A stretch of DNA of 17,248 nucleotides from NCBI GenBank assembly GCA_039589195.1, contig JBDHHV010000067.1, forward strand, positions 1 through 17,248, given 5' to 3'. The notes beneath the pieces are model-generated. The model saw only the letters and a list, made by a program, of their open reading frames with translations, had not been told where the DNA came from and did no database searches. Each line of letters starts with the position of its first letter. Positions within the stretch are counted from its first letter, which is position 1. Shown here piece by piece: positions 1 through 6,070 of the stretch. Origin of the DNA: JBDHAC01 sp039589195. GTDB lineage: Bacteria > Gemmatimonadota > Gemmatimonadetes > Palauibacterales > Palauibacteraceae. The position numbers and the translations under genes are program-made.

Positions 1-177
1 TGTCTCGAAGTCCAGGGTCGCGTCGTCCCACCCGCGTTCGAGGGCGATCCATGTGACCGCCCGGTAGAGCAGACCCGAGTTCAGGTGCGCAAAACCAAGG
101 CGATCCGCGACCCGCCGGGCAGTCGTGCTCTTTCCTGAAGCCGCTGGACCATCGATGGCCACCACCGGGTGCCTCAT
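1..177 (-). CDS. cmk: Cytidylate kinase, N-terminal part (runs off the window)
   Basis: CMP/dCMP kinase transfers phosphate from ATP to CMP in the cytoplasm, recycling CMP from RNA and lipid turnover. Only the first 59 codons lie in the window. Residues 10-18 read GPAASGKST, the P-loop typical of Cmk, preceded by the usual VAID strand. The segment LNSGLLYRAVTW follows; it corresponds to the LDTGAMYRA or LDSGAIYR motif of the family, with Asn in place of the first Asp and with the Ser and Arg that contact CMP kept. The ATG overlaps the TGA of aroA by 4 bases (ATGA), so translation is probably coupled. The aroA-cmk order is common in bacteria and supports the call. The C-terminal half, with the other CMP contacts and the lid, is outside the window. 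Confidence 0.93.
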   Translation of the reverse strand, partial: MRHPVVAIDGPAASGKSTTARRVADRLGFAHLNSGLLYRAVTWIALERGWDDATLDFET

Positions 178-1448
178 GAGGCGACCCGGTCCAATTGGGC
201 CCAGAAATCCGGAAACGAGACTTCCACACACCGGGGGTCGTCGATGTGAACTCGGTTACCCGGCTCCGCCTGGAGGGTCGCGAACGCCATGGCGATCCGG
301 TGATCGCTACCCGTCTCGATGTGTCCCTCGAGAGGAGCATCACACCCGTGGATCTCGAGACCGTCGGGCTGCTCACGACAGGGGACACCCAGGAGGCCCA
401 GGTTTGCGGCAATGCGGCCGATCCTGTCGCTCTCCTTGACGCGCAGCTCGCCCGCGCCCTCGATCCGCGATCGTCCCGCCGCGCGCGCCGCGAGCACTGC
501 CAGCACCGGGATTTCGTCGATAACGCGGGGTACGAGGTGACCGCCGATCTCGAACGGTCGGAGCCGCGTAGGCGGCCGAACCACGATTTCGCCCACGGGC
601 TCGCCGATGCAGACGCGACCCTGGCGCTCACTCACGTCCGCTCCCATGTCTCGCAGCACCTCGAGGAAGCCCGTACGCGTCGGGTTGAGGCCGACACCTT
701 GGACCGTGACGGGCTCGCGGCGGAGCAACGCGGCGGCGATCAAGAACGCCGCTCCCGAGGGATCACCGGGCACCTCGAGATCAAAGGACGACAGCTCGCC
801 ATCCCAGTCCTGCGCGTCCAGCCGAATCGTCGCCTCGCCCTCGCTCACGGTGGCGATGATCGGCGCCCCGAGCGCGGCGAGCATTCGTTCCGTGTGATCA
901 CGCGACACGCCGGGCTCGTGGATCTCGACGCGTGCCGGTGCCGTCACTCCGGCCAGCAGCAGCGCCGACTTCACCTGCGCGCTTGCCACCCGCGGCCGGT
1001 GCCGAAGCGGGCGTAGCGCTCCGCTGGCGCGTGCATGGACCCGCAGCGGGAGACGCTCGGCGCGATCGAGGTAGTCGATTCGGGCCCCCATCGCCTGGAG
1101 AGGATACACGACGCGGCGCATGGGCCGGCTTCGCAGCGAGGCGTCTCCGTCCAGCACCGTGGACAGTCCCAGGCCGGCCACGAGCCCGGTCAGCAGACGG
1201 GCGGTCGTCCCGCTATTGCCGCAATCGATCGGTTCGGTGGTGGAACGCAGGCGCGCGGGGACTCGCACGGTCACACCGCCGGGTGATGGCTCGACCGCGG
1301 CACCCAACGCGCGAAGCGCGGTGGCCGTGGACGTCACATCCGCGGCCCGCGACAGGCCTCGTATCCCACACCGACCGTTTGCCAGGGCGGCCAGTAGCAG
1401 CGCGCGATGCCCGATCGACTTGTCGCCCGGGGGACGGCAGGTGATCAT
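174..1448 (-). CDS. aroA: 3-phosphoshikimate 1-carboxyvinyltransferase (EPSP synthase), class II-like
   Basis: Joins phosphoenolpyruvate to shikimate 3-phosphate, the sixth step of the shikimate pathway towards aromatic amino acids; cytoplasmic. The 424-residue length is normal. Visible motifs: GDKS at 8-11, GNSGTTAR at 77-84, RPM at 108-110, SAQVKSALLLAG from 156, RDHTE at 183-187, VPGDPSGAAF from 227, NPTR at 255-258, D311, ELRVKESDR from 334 and DHRIAM at 382-387. The GDK, SAQ-K, R-H-E and N-TR motifs together are the set described for class II enzymes such as the CP4 type. Residue 80, at the position equivalent to E. coli Gly96 and CP4 Ala100, is Gly. The ATG overlaps the rnz stop by 4 bases and the stop overlaps the cmk start by 4 bases, so the three genes form one coupled operon. 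Confidence 0.97.
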   Translation of the reverse strand: MITCRPPGDKSIGHRALLLAALANGRCGIRGLSRAADVTSTATALRALGAAVEPSPGGVTVRVPARLRSTTEPIDCGNSGTTARLLTGLVAGLGLSTVLDGDASLRSRPMRRVVYPLQAMGARIDYLDRAERLPLRVHARASGALRPLRHRPRVASAQVKSALLLAGVTAPARVEIHEPGVSRDHTERMLAALGAPIIATVSEGEATIRLDAQDWDGELSSFDLEVPGDPSGAAFLIAAALLRREPVTVQGVGLNPTRTGFLEVLRDMGADVSERQGRVCIGEPVGEIVVRPPTRLRPFEIGGHLVPRVIDEIPVLAVLAARAAGRSRIEGAGELRVKESDRIGRIAANLGLLGVPCREQPDGLEIHGCDAPLEGHIETGSDHRIAMAFATLQAEPGNRVHIDDPRCVEVSFPDFWAQLDRVAS

Positions 1449-2422
1449 CGGCCGTCGTCGGCCGGGTCGGCGCTCGACCCATCCGGGAACGAAACCTCCA
1501 CGCTCAGGCCGTCCTTGGCCACGATGCAGTCCGAGAACACGTGCCGCGCCTCGGCCAACAGGCGCTTCGGTTGATCGGAATAGCGAGCGCTGAGGTGTGT
1601 GAGGATGAGTTGGCGCACCTCGGCGGCGGCCGCCACCTCTGCGGCCTGTCGCGCCGTCGAGTGGGCCGTGTCGTTCGCTCGCAAACGCTCTTCCTCATCG
1701 AACGTGGCCTCGTGAACGAGGAGATCTGCCTTGCGTGCGATCTCGATCGTCGCGGGCGAAGGGCGTGTGTCTCCGGTGTATACGACCTTGCGTCCGGGCC
1801 GTGAGGGGCCAACGACTTCGCCCGGGAGTACGACGCGCCCGTCCGGAAGCTGGACGGACTCACCGTCGTGCAGCTTGCCGAACAGCGGCCCTTCCGGGAC
1901 TCCCAGCCGGCGTGCCGTCTCTACGTCGAAGCGACCCGGTCGTGCCTCCTCGATGAGCGCGAACCCGACCGCTTCGCGGGTGTGATCGGTGGCGAACGCC
2001 TGGATCCGGTACTCACCCAGGACGAGCGACTCCCCTGCAGGTAGCTCGCGGAGGTGCGTCGCGAACGCGAGCCGTTCACCTCCCAGCGTGATCAGGGTCT
2101 GCAGGATTTCGTGGCTTCCCGGAGGCCCCCAAACGGCGAGCTCGTCGACTCGCCCCTGGAGACTCATGGTGCGCAGCAATCCGGTCAGTCCGAGATAGTG
2201 ATCAGCATGCAGGTGGGTGACGAAGATGTCCGTCACCGAGAACCCGACGCCGAACCGCATCATCTGGCGCTGCGTCCCCTCCCCGCAGTCGAAGAGGAAC
2301 AGGCGTCCTTCCCGCTGTACGGCGATGGACGAGACGTTCCGGGCCACCGTCGGTCGCGCTGACGCCGTGCCGAGAAACGTGAGGCGGAGGATAGCAGCCT
2401 CCCCGAGGTTGCGGTTGGGCAT
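1445..2422 (-). CDS. rnz: Ribonuclease Z (tRNA 3'-endonuclease)
   Basis: A metallo-beta-lactamase-fold endonuclease that removes 3' trailers from tRNA precursors. From the chosen ATG the protein has 325 residues, close to the usual 300-330. LTFLGTASARPT begins the domain at about residue 14. FDCGEGTQRQ follows at about 44-53, HLHADH (the zinc motif HxHxDH) at 70-75, TDH and AVGF in mid-protein, YTGDTRPS, HEATF and LTHLSARYSD near the C-terminus. This is the full RNase Z ligand set, including the second-metal Asp and the late His. The frame stays open 88 codons further upstream, but that stretch is Arg/Pro/Ser-rich, unlike the family, and runs into the divergent promoter. Hence the ATG at 2422, although no clear Shine-Dalgarno precedes it; an ATG at 2488 is a weaker alternative. 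First gene of the rnz-aroA-cmk operon. Confidence 0.94.
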   Translation of the reverse strand: MPNRNLGEAAILRLTFLGTASARPTVARNVSSIAVQREGRLFLFDCGEGTQRQMMRFGVGFSVTDIFVTHLHADHYLGLTGLLRTMSLQGRVDELAVWGPPGSHEILQTLITLGGERLAFATHLRELPAGESLVLGEYRIQAFATDHTREAVGFALIEEARPGRFDVETARRLGVPEGPLFGKLHDGESVQLPDGRVVLPGEVVGPSRPGRKVVYTGDTRPSPATIEIARKADLLVHEATFDEEERLRANDTAHSTARQAAEVAAAAEVRQLILTHLSARYSDQPKRLLAEARHVFSDCIVAKDGLSVEVSFPDGSSADPADDGR

Positions 2423-2442
2423 CGGATGAACGGTCCGGGGCG

Positions 2443-2470
2443 AAGGTATGCGCCGGCCATCTCGCGTCAA
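2443..2470 (-). promoter_or_regulatory. Possible promoter for rnz-aroA-cmk
   Basis: On the minus strand TTGACG (2470-2465, five of six matches to -35) is followed after 16 bases by TACCTT (2448-2443, a poor three of six matches to -10). Transcription would start some 13 bases before the rnz ATG. Its position between rnz and the divergent gene fits a promoter. The -10 is weak, so this is only a candidate. Confidence 0.3.
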
Positions 2471-2490
2471 CCACGCCTGCCGTCCCATAG

Positions 2491-3378
2491 TTGTTGACAG
2501 CGCGACTGGCCGCGAGGTACGATCGAAGTCGTCCCGCGAATTCGGGCCCTGGAAAGGCCGGCAAGCCGATCGACACTGAGCGGATTCTCCTCTCACTGGG
2601 CGAGCGACACGGAGTACTCGAGGGGCTCCTCCTCCTCGTCGAGCGCGATTGGCATCGCTTTCGGGGGAGCCCGAACCCCGCGTCACTCACCCGGCTTGGG
2701 CGAAGCATCGAGGCGTTGCACGATCACCTCCGTGCTTCGCGTCTTCTGATCGCCGAAAGCTCCGGCGGGGTGGCATCTGTCGAGTTCGTCCCGGATGTAC
2801 GCTCGGCGCCGTCGGAGGCTTCGAGCTCCTCGCCATCGCACCCACCCCCGGAAGCGGAGTCACCCCCTTCCACCCGGGCACCCGCCCCAGAGACGGCTCA
2901 CGAGGGCGGGTCGCCCCGTTATCCGCCGTTCCGCGATCAGGACACCGGGCTCCACAGCCGGGAGGGATTCGACGCCGTAGCCAGCGGCGAGCTGAAACGG
3001 TGTCGCCGCTACGAACGAACCTTTTCGCTGCTGCTTCTTCAGCTACCCGAGCGTGACCCGGACGGGCTCCGCCGAGCGGCTGGTGTCGTGCGGCGCAGCT
3101 TGCGCGAGTCGGACCTGGCCGGGCGGCACGTGGACCGAACGCTTGCCGTGGCACTTCCTGAGACGAACCTGGACGACACCCGCCGCGTAGCGCGGCGGCT
3201 CGTCTCCGGTCTGGAGCGGGTCGGCGGCTGGACCGAGGAGGCACGCATGGGAATCGCCGGGCACCCCTTTGACGGCGAGACGCTTCTGGCGCTGTTCGAC
3301 ACCGCGCGAGGGCAACTCTCGCTGCCCGGCAACGCGATCCTGTATCCGACGAGTCGAGAGCCCTCGGAGAGGGGCTAG
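2491..3378 (+). CDS. Protein with degenerate GGDEF-like domain; start uncertain
   Basis: The frame gives up to 295 residues. Residues about 30-90 are predicted helical (LLSLGERHGVLEGLLLLVERDW and onward), 103-145 are a Ser/Pro/Glu-rich linker, and 149-280 resemble a diguanylate cyclase fold: DQDTGLHSREGF, then ELKRCRRYERTFSLLLLQL, then ESDLAGRHVDRTLAVALPET. The cyclase signature GGDEF is replaced by GRHVD (211-215), and the metal-binding Asp after the first core strand is missing (LQLPE). It therefore should not make cyclic di-GMP; a structural, GTP-binding or protein-binding role is an inference. No membrane segment or receiver domain is seen. The only standard in-frame starts near the 5' end are TTG at 2491 and 2494, inside the promoter, with no Shine-Dalgarno. 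CTG at 2596 or ATC at 2569 (GGAAAGG 11 bases before it) are non-standard options. Coordinates give the longest frame. It converges with the next gene across 27 bases. Confidence 0.72.
   Translation: MLTARLAARYDRSRPANSGPGKAGKPIDTERILLSLGERHGVLEGLLLLVERDWHRFRGSPNPASLTRLGRSIEALHDHLRASRLLIAESSGGVASVEFVPDVRSAPSEASSSSPSHPPPEAESPPSTRAPAPETAHEGGSPRYPPFRDQDTGLHSREGFDAVASGELKRCRRYERTFSLLLLQLPERDPDGLRRAAGVVRRSLRESDLAGRHVDRTLAVALPETNLDDTRRVARRLVSGLERVGGWTEEARMGIAGHPFDGETLLALFDTARGQLSLPGNAILYPTSREPSERG
2494..2523 (+). promoter_or_regulatory. Sigma70-like promoter, plus strand, divergent from rnz
   Basis: TTGACA (2494-2499, perfect -35 consensus) is followed by an 18-base spacer and TACGAT (2518-2523, four of six matches to TATAAT). 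Transcription would begin near 2530, directed into the degenerate GGDEF gene. The promoter overlaps that gene's only in-frame TTG codons, which conflicts with using them as starts unless the promoter is spurious. Confidence 0.55.
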
Positions 3379-3405
3379 GCAGATCGCGGGTTCGTCCGTG
3401 ACGTG

Positions 3406-3867
3406 CTAGGTGCTCTTCGTCCGGGCTAGCAGTTCAGAGAGTCTATCGTACGGCTCGTCGCGGATAGGCCCGACCGGGCTCGCCTCGACGTCCGCGCGCG
3501 CGGCGCTCAGGCAGCGAAGCAGGGCTCCCGTGGAATCACTCGCCGCCGAGCCCTCCGCCCAAACCGGGCCGGTGTTCCGGGCCAACCACAACGTGTCATC
3601 CGGTCCCGCGAACCGGCGCTCGGTGTCGGTCAGGCCAACCGCGGCAGACCACAGCGCAGCAAGATCTTCGAGGTCCAGGTCGCTCAGCGTCTGGCCCGGC
3701 TCAAGGGTAGCTCGGCGGTCGTTCCGGTCGTCCGCCGCGGGGATCCCGGCCTCGAGCGGGACGAAGTAACACAGACCCAGGTCACCGGAGCTTCTCCACG
3801 CGTCGATAGCCAGCCAGCGGTCCTGATCAACGTCGAACTCCCGCCGGGGTCGCTCAGCAGCGTTCAT
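3406..3867 (-). CDS. Conserved-looking hypothetical protein downstream of E1 alpha
   Basis: I do not recognise this 153-residue protein. The start is well supported: AAGGAGGA lies six bases before the ATG at 3867, the best Shine-Dalgarno in the area, only 23 bases after the E1-alpha stop. The two genes are very likely one transcript. The product is acidic, soluble-looking and Trp-containing, with no signal peptide, membrane helix or metal motif. It opens with an Arg-rich segment and then RWLAIDAWRSSGDLGLCYFVPLE, which looks like a folded alpha/beta start. An Asp/Leu-rich helix (LSDLDLEDLAALWSAAVGL) sits mid-protein, followed by WLARNTGPVWAEG and a C-terminal helix ending in LSELLARTKST. A role tied to the dehydrogenase is suggested only by its position. 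Confidence 0.75.
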   Translation of the reverse strand: MNAAERPRREFDVDQDRWLAIDAWRSSGDLGLCYFVPLEAGIPAADDRNDRRATLEPGQTLSDLDLEDLAALWSAAVGLTDTERRFAGPDDTLWLARNTGPVWAEGSAASDSTGALLRCLSAARADVEASPVGPIRDEPYDRLSELLARTKST

Positions 3868-3890
3868 CCTGGTCCTCCTTCGTCGGGTCC

Positions 3891-5039
3891 TCACCCGGCC
3901 GGGTGGAACGCGTACACACCATCGGCCGCGCTGCTCGACTCGGGCATTCGGTCGGCCCGGCTCTCGAGCGCGGCAGCGGCGGCAGCCTCCACTTCGTGGA
4001 GGACGTCCTCCTCCAGCGCGGTCAGCAACCCCCGGTTGCGCGCCTCAAGGGTTACGCCGGCACGACCGCCGAGGTCGACCTCCCCGGTGGCGAGGAACTC
4101 CTCGTAGAGTCCGACCGGGTCGCGGCGCCCCCAATATTCGAACAGCTCGCCGGAGAACGTGCGACGAGCCTCGCGCACGTCATGCGTGGCATGCCCGCCC
4201 ATCCGGAAGGTGGTCGCCTCGATGAGCACGGGGCCGTCACCCTCCCTGCACCTGTTGGCCGCGATTCTCGTCGCCGCATACACGTCCAGAACGTGGTTAC
4301 CGTCAACGGAGAGCAGCGGGATGCCGTAGGCAGCACCCCAACCCTTGAAATCCCGCGCGACATGGTGCTGCTCGAGCCGGGTCCCGAGAGCGACCTGGTT
4401 GTTCTGAATGATGAAGATGCAGGGAAGCTTGAGCACAGCCGCGAAGTTGAACGCCTCATGTGCTTCGCCGTGCTTGGTGGCCCCGTCACCGACCCAGGTC
4501 AGGGCGACTCGTGACTCCCCACGACGACGAAACGCCAGCGCGAGGCCATTCATGACCGTGCTGAGGGAGGCGACCATGCTGATCGGGGTCATCACCCCGT
4601 GGCTCAGGTCTCCCACATGCAGGTCACGCCCGCGGGTGGGCGAGTCGGACGTGGCGAGGTACCCTCGCAGCATGTCCACCAGCGGCATCCCCATTTCATG
4701 GCACGCCCCGGCATTGCGAATCATCGGACCGACGATGTCACCCTCGGGCCCGCGACGGTTCAGGGCATGCACGGCTCCGACCGTGACCGCCTCCTCACCC
4801 GTTCCGAGCCAGGCTTTGGAGATCACGCCTTGCTTGACCCAGCGCTGGAGAGCGATGTCGTGCAGGCGAAAGCGAAGCAGTCCGCGATACAGGTCCAGGT
4901 GTCGCTCGGTCGTCAGGGCCTCGATCTCTGCCCGTCGCGCCGCATTGGTTTGGATGCGCTCGACGAACTCACGGGTGAGGTCCGGATCGGCGCTCCATTT
5001 CACGTACTCGGGCGGATCGAACGCGGGGTACCGGCGCAT
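3891..5039 (-). CDS. Thiamine-diphosphate-dependent 2-oxoacid dehydrogenase, E1 alpha subunit
   Basis: E1 alpha subunits bind thiamine diphosphate and, with an E1 beta subunit, decarboxylate pyruvate, branched-chain 2-oxoacids or acetoin and pass the acyl group to E2 lipoyl domains. The 382-residue product has the fold's landmarks. GTGEEAVTVGAVHAL is at 79-93, and RNAGACHEMG at 108-117. The diphosphate/Mg motif GDG starts at 184 and ends in NN at 213-214. FRMGGHATHD at 278-287 is the loop that carries phosphorylation sites in mitochondrial enzymes. It looks nearest to branched-chain or generic 2-oxoacid types; I cannot fix the substrate. The ATG at 5039 opens the conserved-looking RRYPAFDPPEYV. 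GGAGG lies rather far upstream (about 15 bases), and an ATG at 5108 has a better-spaced GGAG and would add 23 residues. No E1 beta, E2 or E3 gene is adjacent, so the partner must be elsewhere. Confidence 0.9.
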   Translation of the reverse strand: MRRYPAFDPPEYVKWSADPDLTREFVERIQTNAARRAEIEALTTERHLDLYRGLLRFRLHDIALQRWVKQGVISKAWLGTGEEAVTVGAVHALNRRGPEGDIVGPMIRNAGACHEMGMPLVDMLRGYLATSDSPTRGRDLHVGDLSHGVMTPISMVASLSTVMNGLALAFRRRGESRVALTWVGDGATKHGEAHEAFNFAAVLKLPCIFIIQNNQVALGTRLEQHHVARDFKGWGAAYGIPLLSVDGNHVLDVYAATRIAANRCREGDGPVLIEATTFRMGGHATHDVREARRTFSGELFEYWGRRDPVGLYEEFLATGEVDLGGRAGVTLEARNRGLLTALEEDVLHEVEAAAAAALESRADRMPESSSAADGVYAFHPAG

Positions 5040-5245
5040 CGCGTCTTTTCGTTCCCTCCCGTCGACACCTGGTCGGATCGGGCTGCAGGCTGTAGGCATC
5101 GCGAGCATCCTATGCGCTCCACCCCGTTCAGGCGACCTCCGGGGAGGGGCGTCGTCGCGCGCGGCCGGTTTCGGTCGGGACTGGCAGCGCCGTGGCTGTC
5201 CAGTGAGTAGATTCGACGCAGGTACACTGACATGAGGACGGACGG

Positions 5246-6070
5246 ATGAAGCCCTGCCGAACGTGTGAGTGCCACATCCCGGACCTCGCGCGTCGCTGCC
5301 CCCACTGCCGCAGTGCGCACCGGCGCGGCGAGTGGCTACCACAGGCGCTTCTGGTCGTCGTCTCGGGCGCCGCCGGATTGGCCGTGGCATTCGAGGGCTG
5401 TCCCGGAGCCGTCGGGGCCATGGCGGACCCCGCGATGATGGACCCCGTAACGGCCCTACGGACGGAGTTGCCGACCATCGCGCGCCTTCAATACGACGGT
5501 GGAGGCGATTGGTACGCCAACCCCTCCAGCCTCCCAAATCTCTTGCGAGAGATTTCGGTACGCACCGGTGTCCGGGTGGCCGAACGACCGGCGGAAGTGA
5601 GACTCTCGGACCCCGACCTTGCGGACTATCCCTATCTCTACTTGACCGGTCACGGGAACATCCGCTTCAACGACATCGAGATCCAACGCCTGCGCGCGTA
5701 CCTCGAGCGCGGGGGCTTCGTGCACGTAGATGACAACTACGGTCTGGATGAGTCGTTCAGGCGCGAGGCGGGGCGTCTCTTCCCCGGCCGCGCACTTGCC
5801 GAGGTGCCGGCCGACCATCCGCTCTACCGGATCTTCTACACCTTCCCCGACGGTCTGCCGAAGATCCACGAGCACGATGGGCTGCCCGCGCAAGGCTTCG
5901 GAGTCTTCCTGGACGGCCGACTCGGGCTCTTCTACAGCTATCAATCGGATCTCGGTGACGGCTGGGAAGATCCCGGGGTGCATGACGATCCTGTCGACGT
6001 GCGCGAGCAAGCGATCCGGATGGGAGTGAACCTCTTCCTGTACGCGCTTGCCTCTGGTCCCACTCGGTGA
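5246..6070 (+). CDS. Zinc-ribbon, single transmembrane helix, DUF4159 domain protein
   Basis: The 274-residue product has three parts. Residues 1-25 carry two CxxC knuckles (C4/C7 and C18/C21), a small zinc-ribbon pattern. Residues 31-49 form one hydrophobic helix. Residues about 78-272 match the DUF4159 pattern, with LQYDGGGDWYANPSS, YPYLYLTGHGNIRF, LRAYLERGGFVHVDDNYG, DHPLYRIFY and GLPKIHEHDG. DUF4159 has a glutamine-amidotransferase/ThuA-like look, but its biochemical role is not established to my knowledge. Without a cleavable signal, the DUF4159 part would be outside the cytoplasm if the short N-terminus stays inside; this is inferred. GAGG stands eight bases before the ATG. The stop overlaps the GTG of the nucleotidase gene (GTGA), so both are coupled. 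A start at M59 would drop the ribbon and helix but lacks support. Confidence 0.85.
   Translation: MKPCRTCECHIPDLARRCPHCRSAHRRGEWLPQALLVVVSGAAGLAVAFEGCPGAVGAMADPAMMDPVTALRTELPTIARLQYDGGGDWYANPSSLPNLLREISVRTGVRVAERPAEVRLSDPDLADYPYLYLTGHGNIRFNDIEIQRLRAYLERGGFVHVDDNYGLDESFRREAGRLFPGRALAEVPADHPLYRIFYTFPDGLPKIHEHDGLPAQGFGVFLDGRLGLFYSYQSDLGDGWEDPGVHDDPVDVREQAIRMGVNLFLYALASGPTR

Noticed and set aside
195..1016. Long plus-strand open frame opposite aroA
   Set aside because: It is the complement of a convincing aroA, its translation is Arg/His-rich without motifs, and it arises from high GC content.
3379..3405. Terminator in the 27-base convergent gap after the GGDEF gene
   Set aside because: No stem of more than a few pairs and no T tract on either strand.
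5122..5170. CCTCCGGGGAGG dyad in the divergent region as an operator or terminator
   Set aside because: Very short arms with almost no loop, in GC-rich DNA; it is expected by chance and no regulator is linked to it.
5232..5249. Five-codon frame ATG AGG ACG GAC GGA TGA whose stop overlaps the ATG of the DUF4159 gene, as a leader peptide
   Set aside because: It has no ribosome site of its own, and the likely -10 (TACACT at 5223-5228) would start transcription at or inside it.
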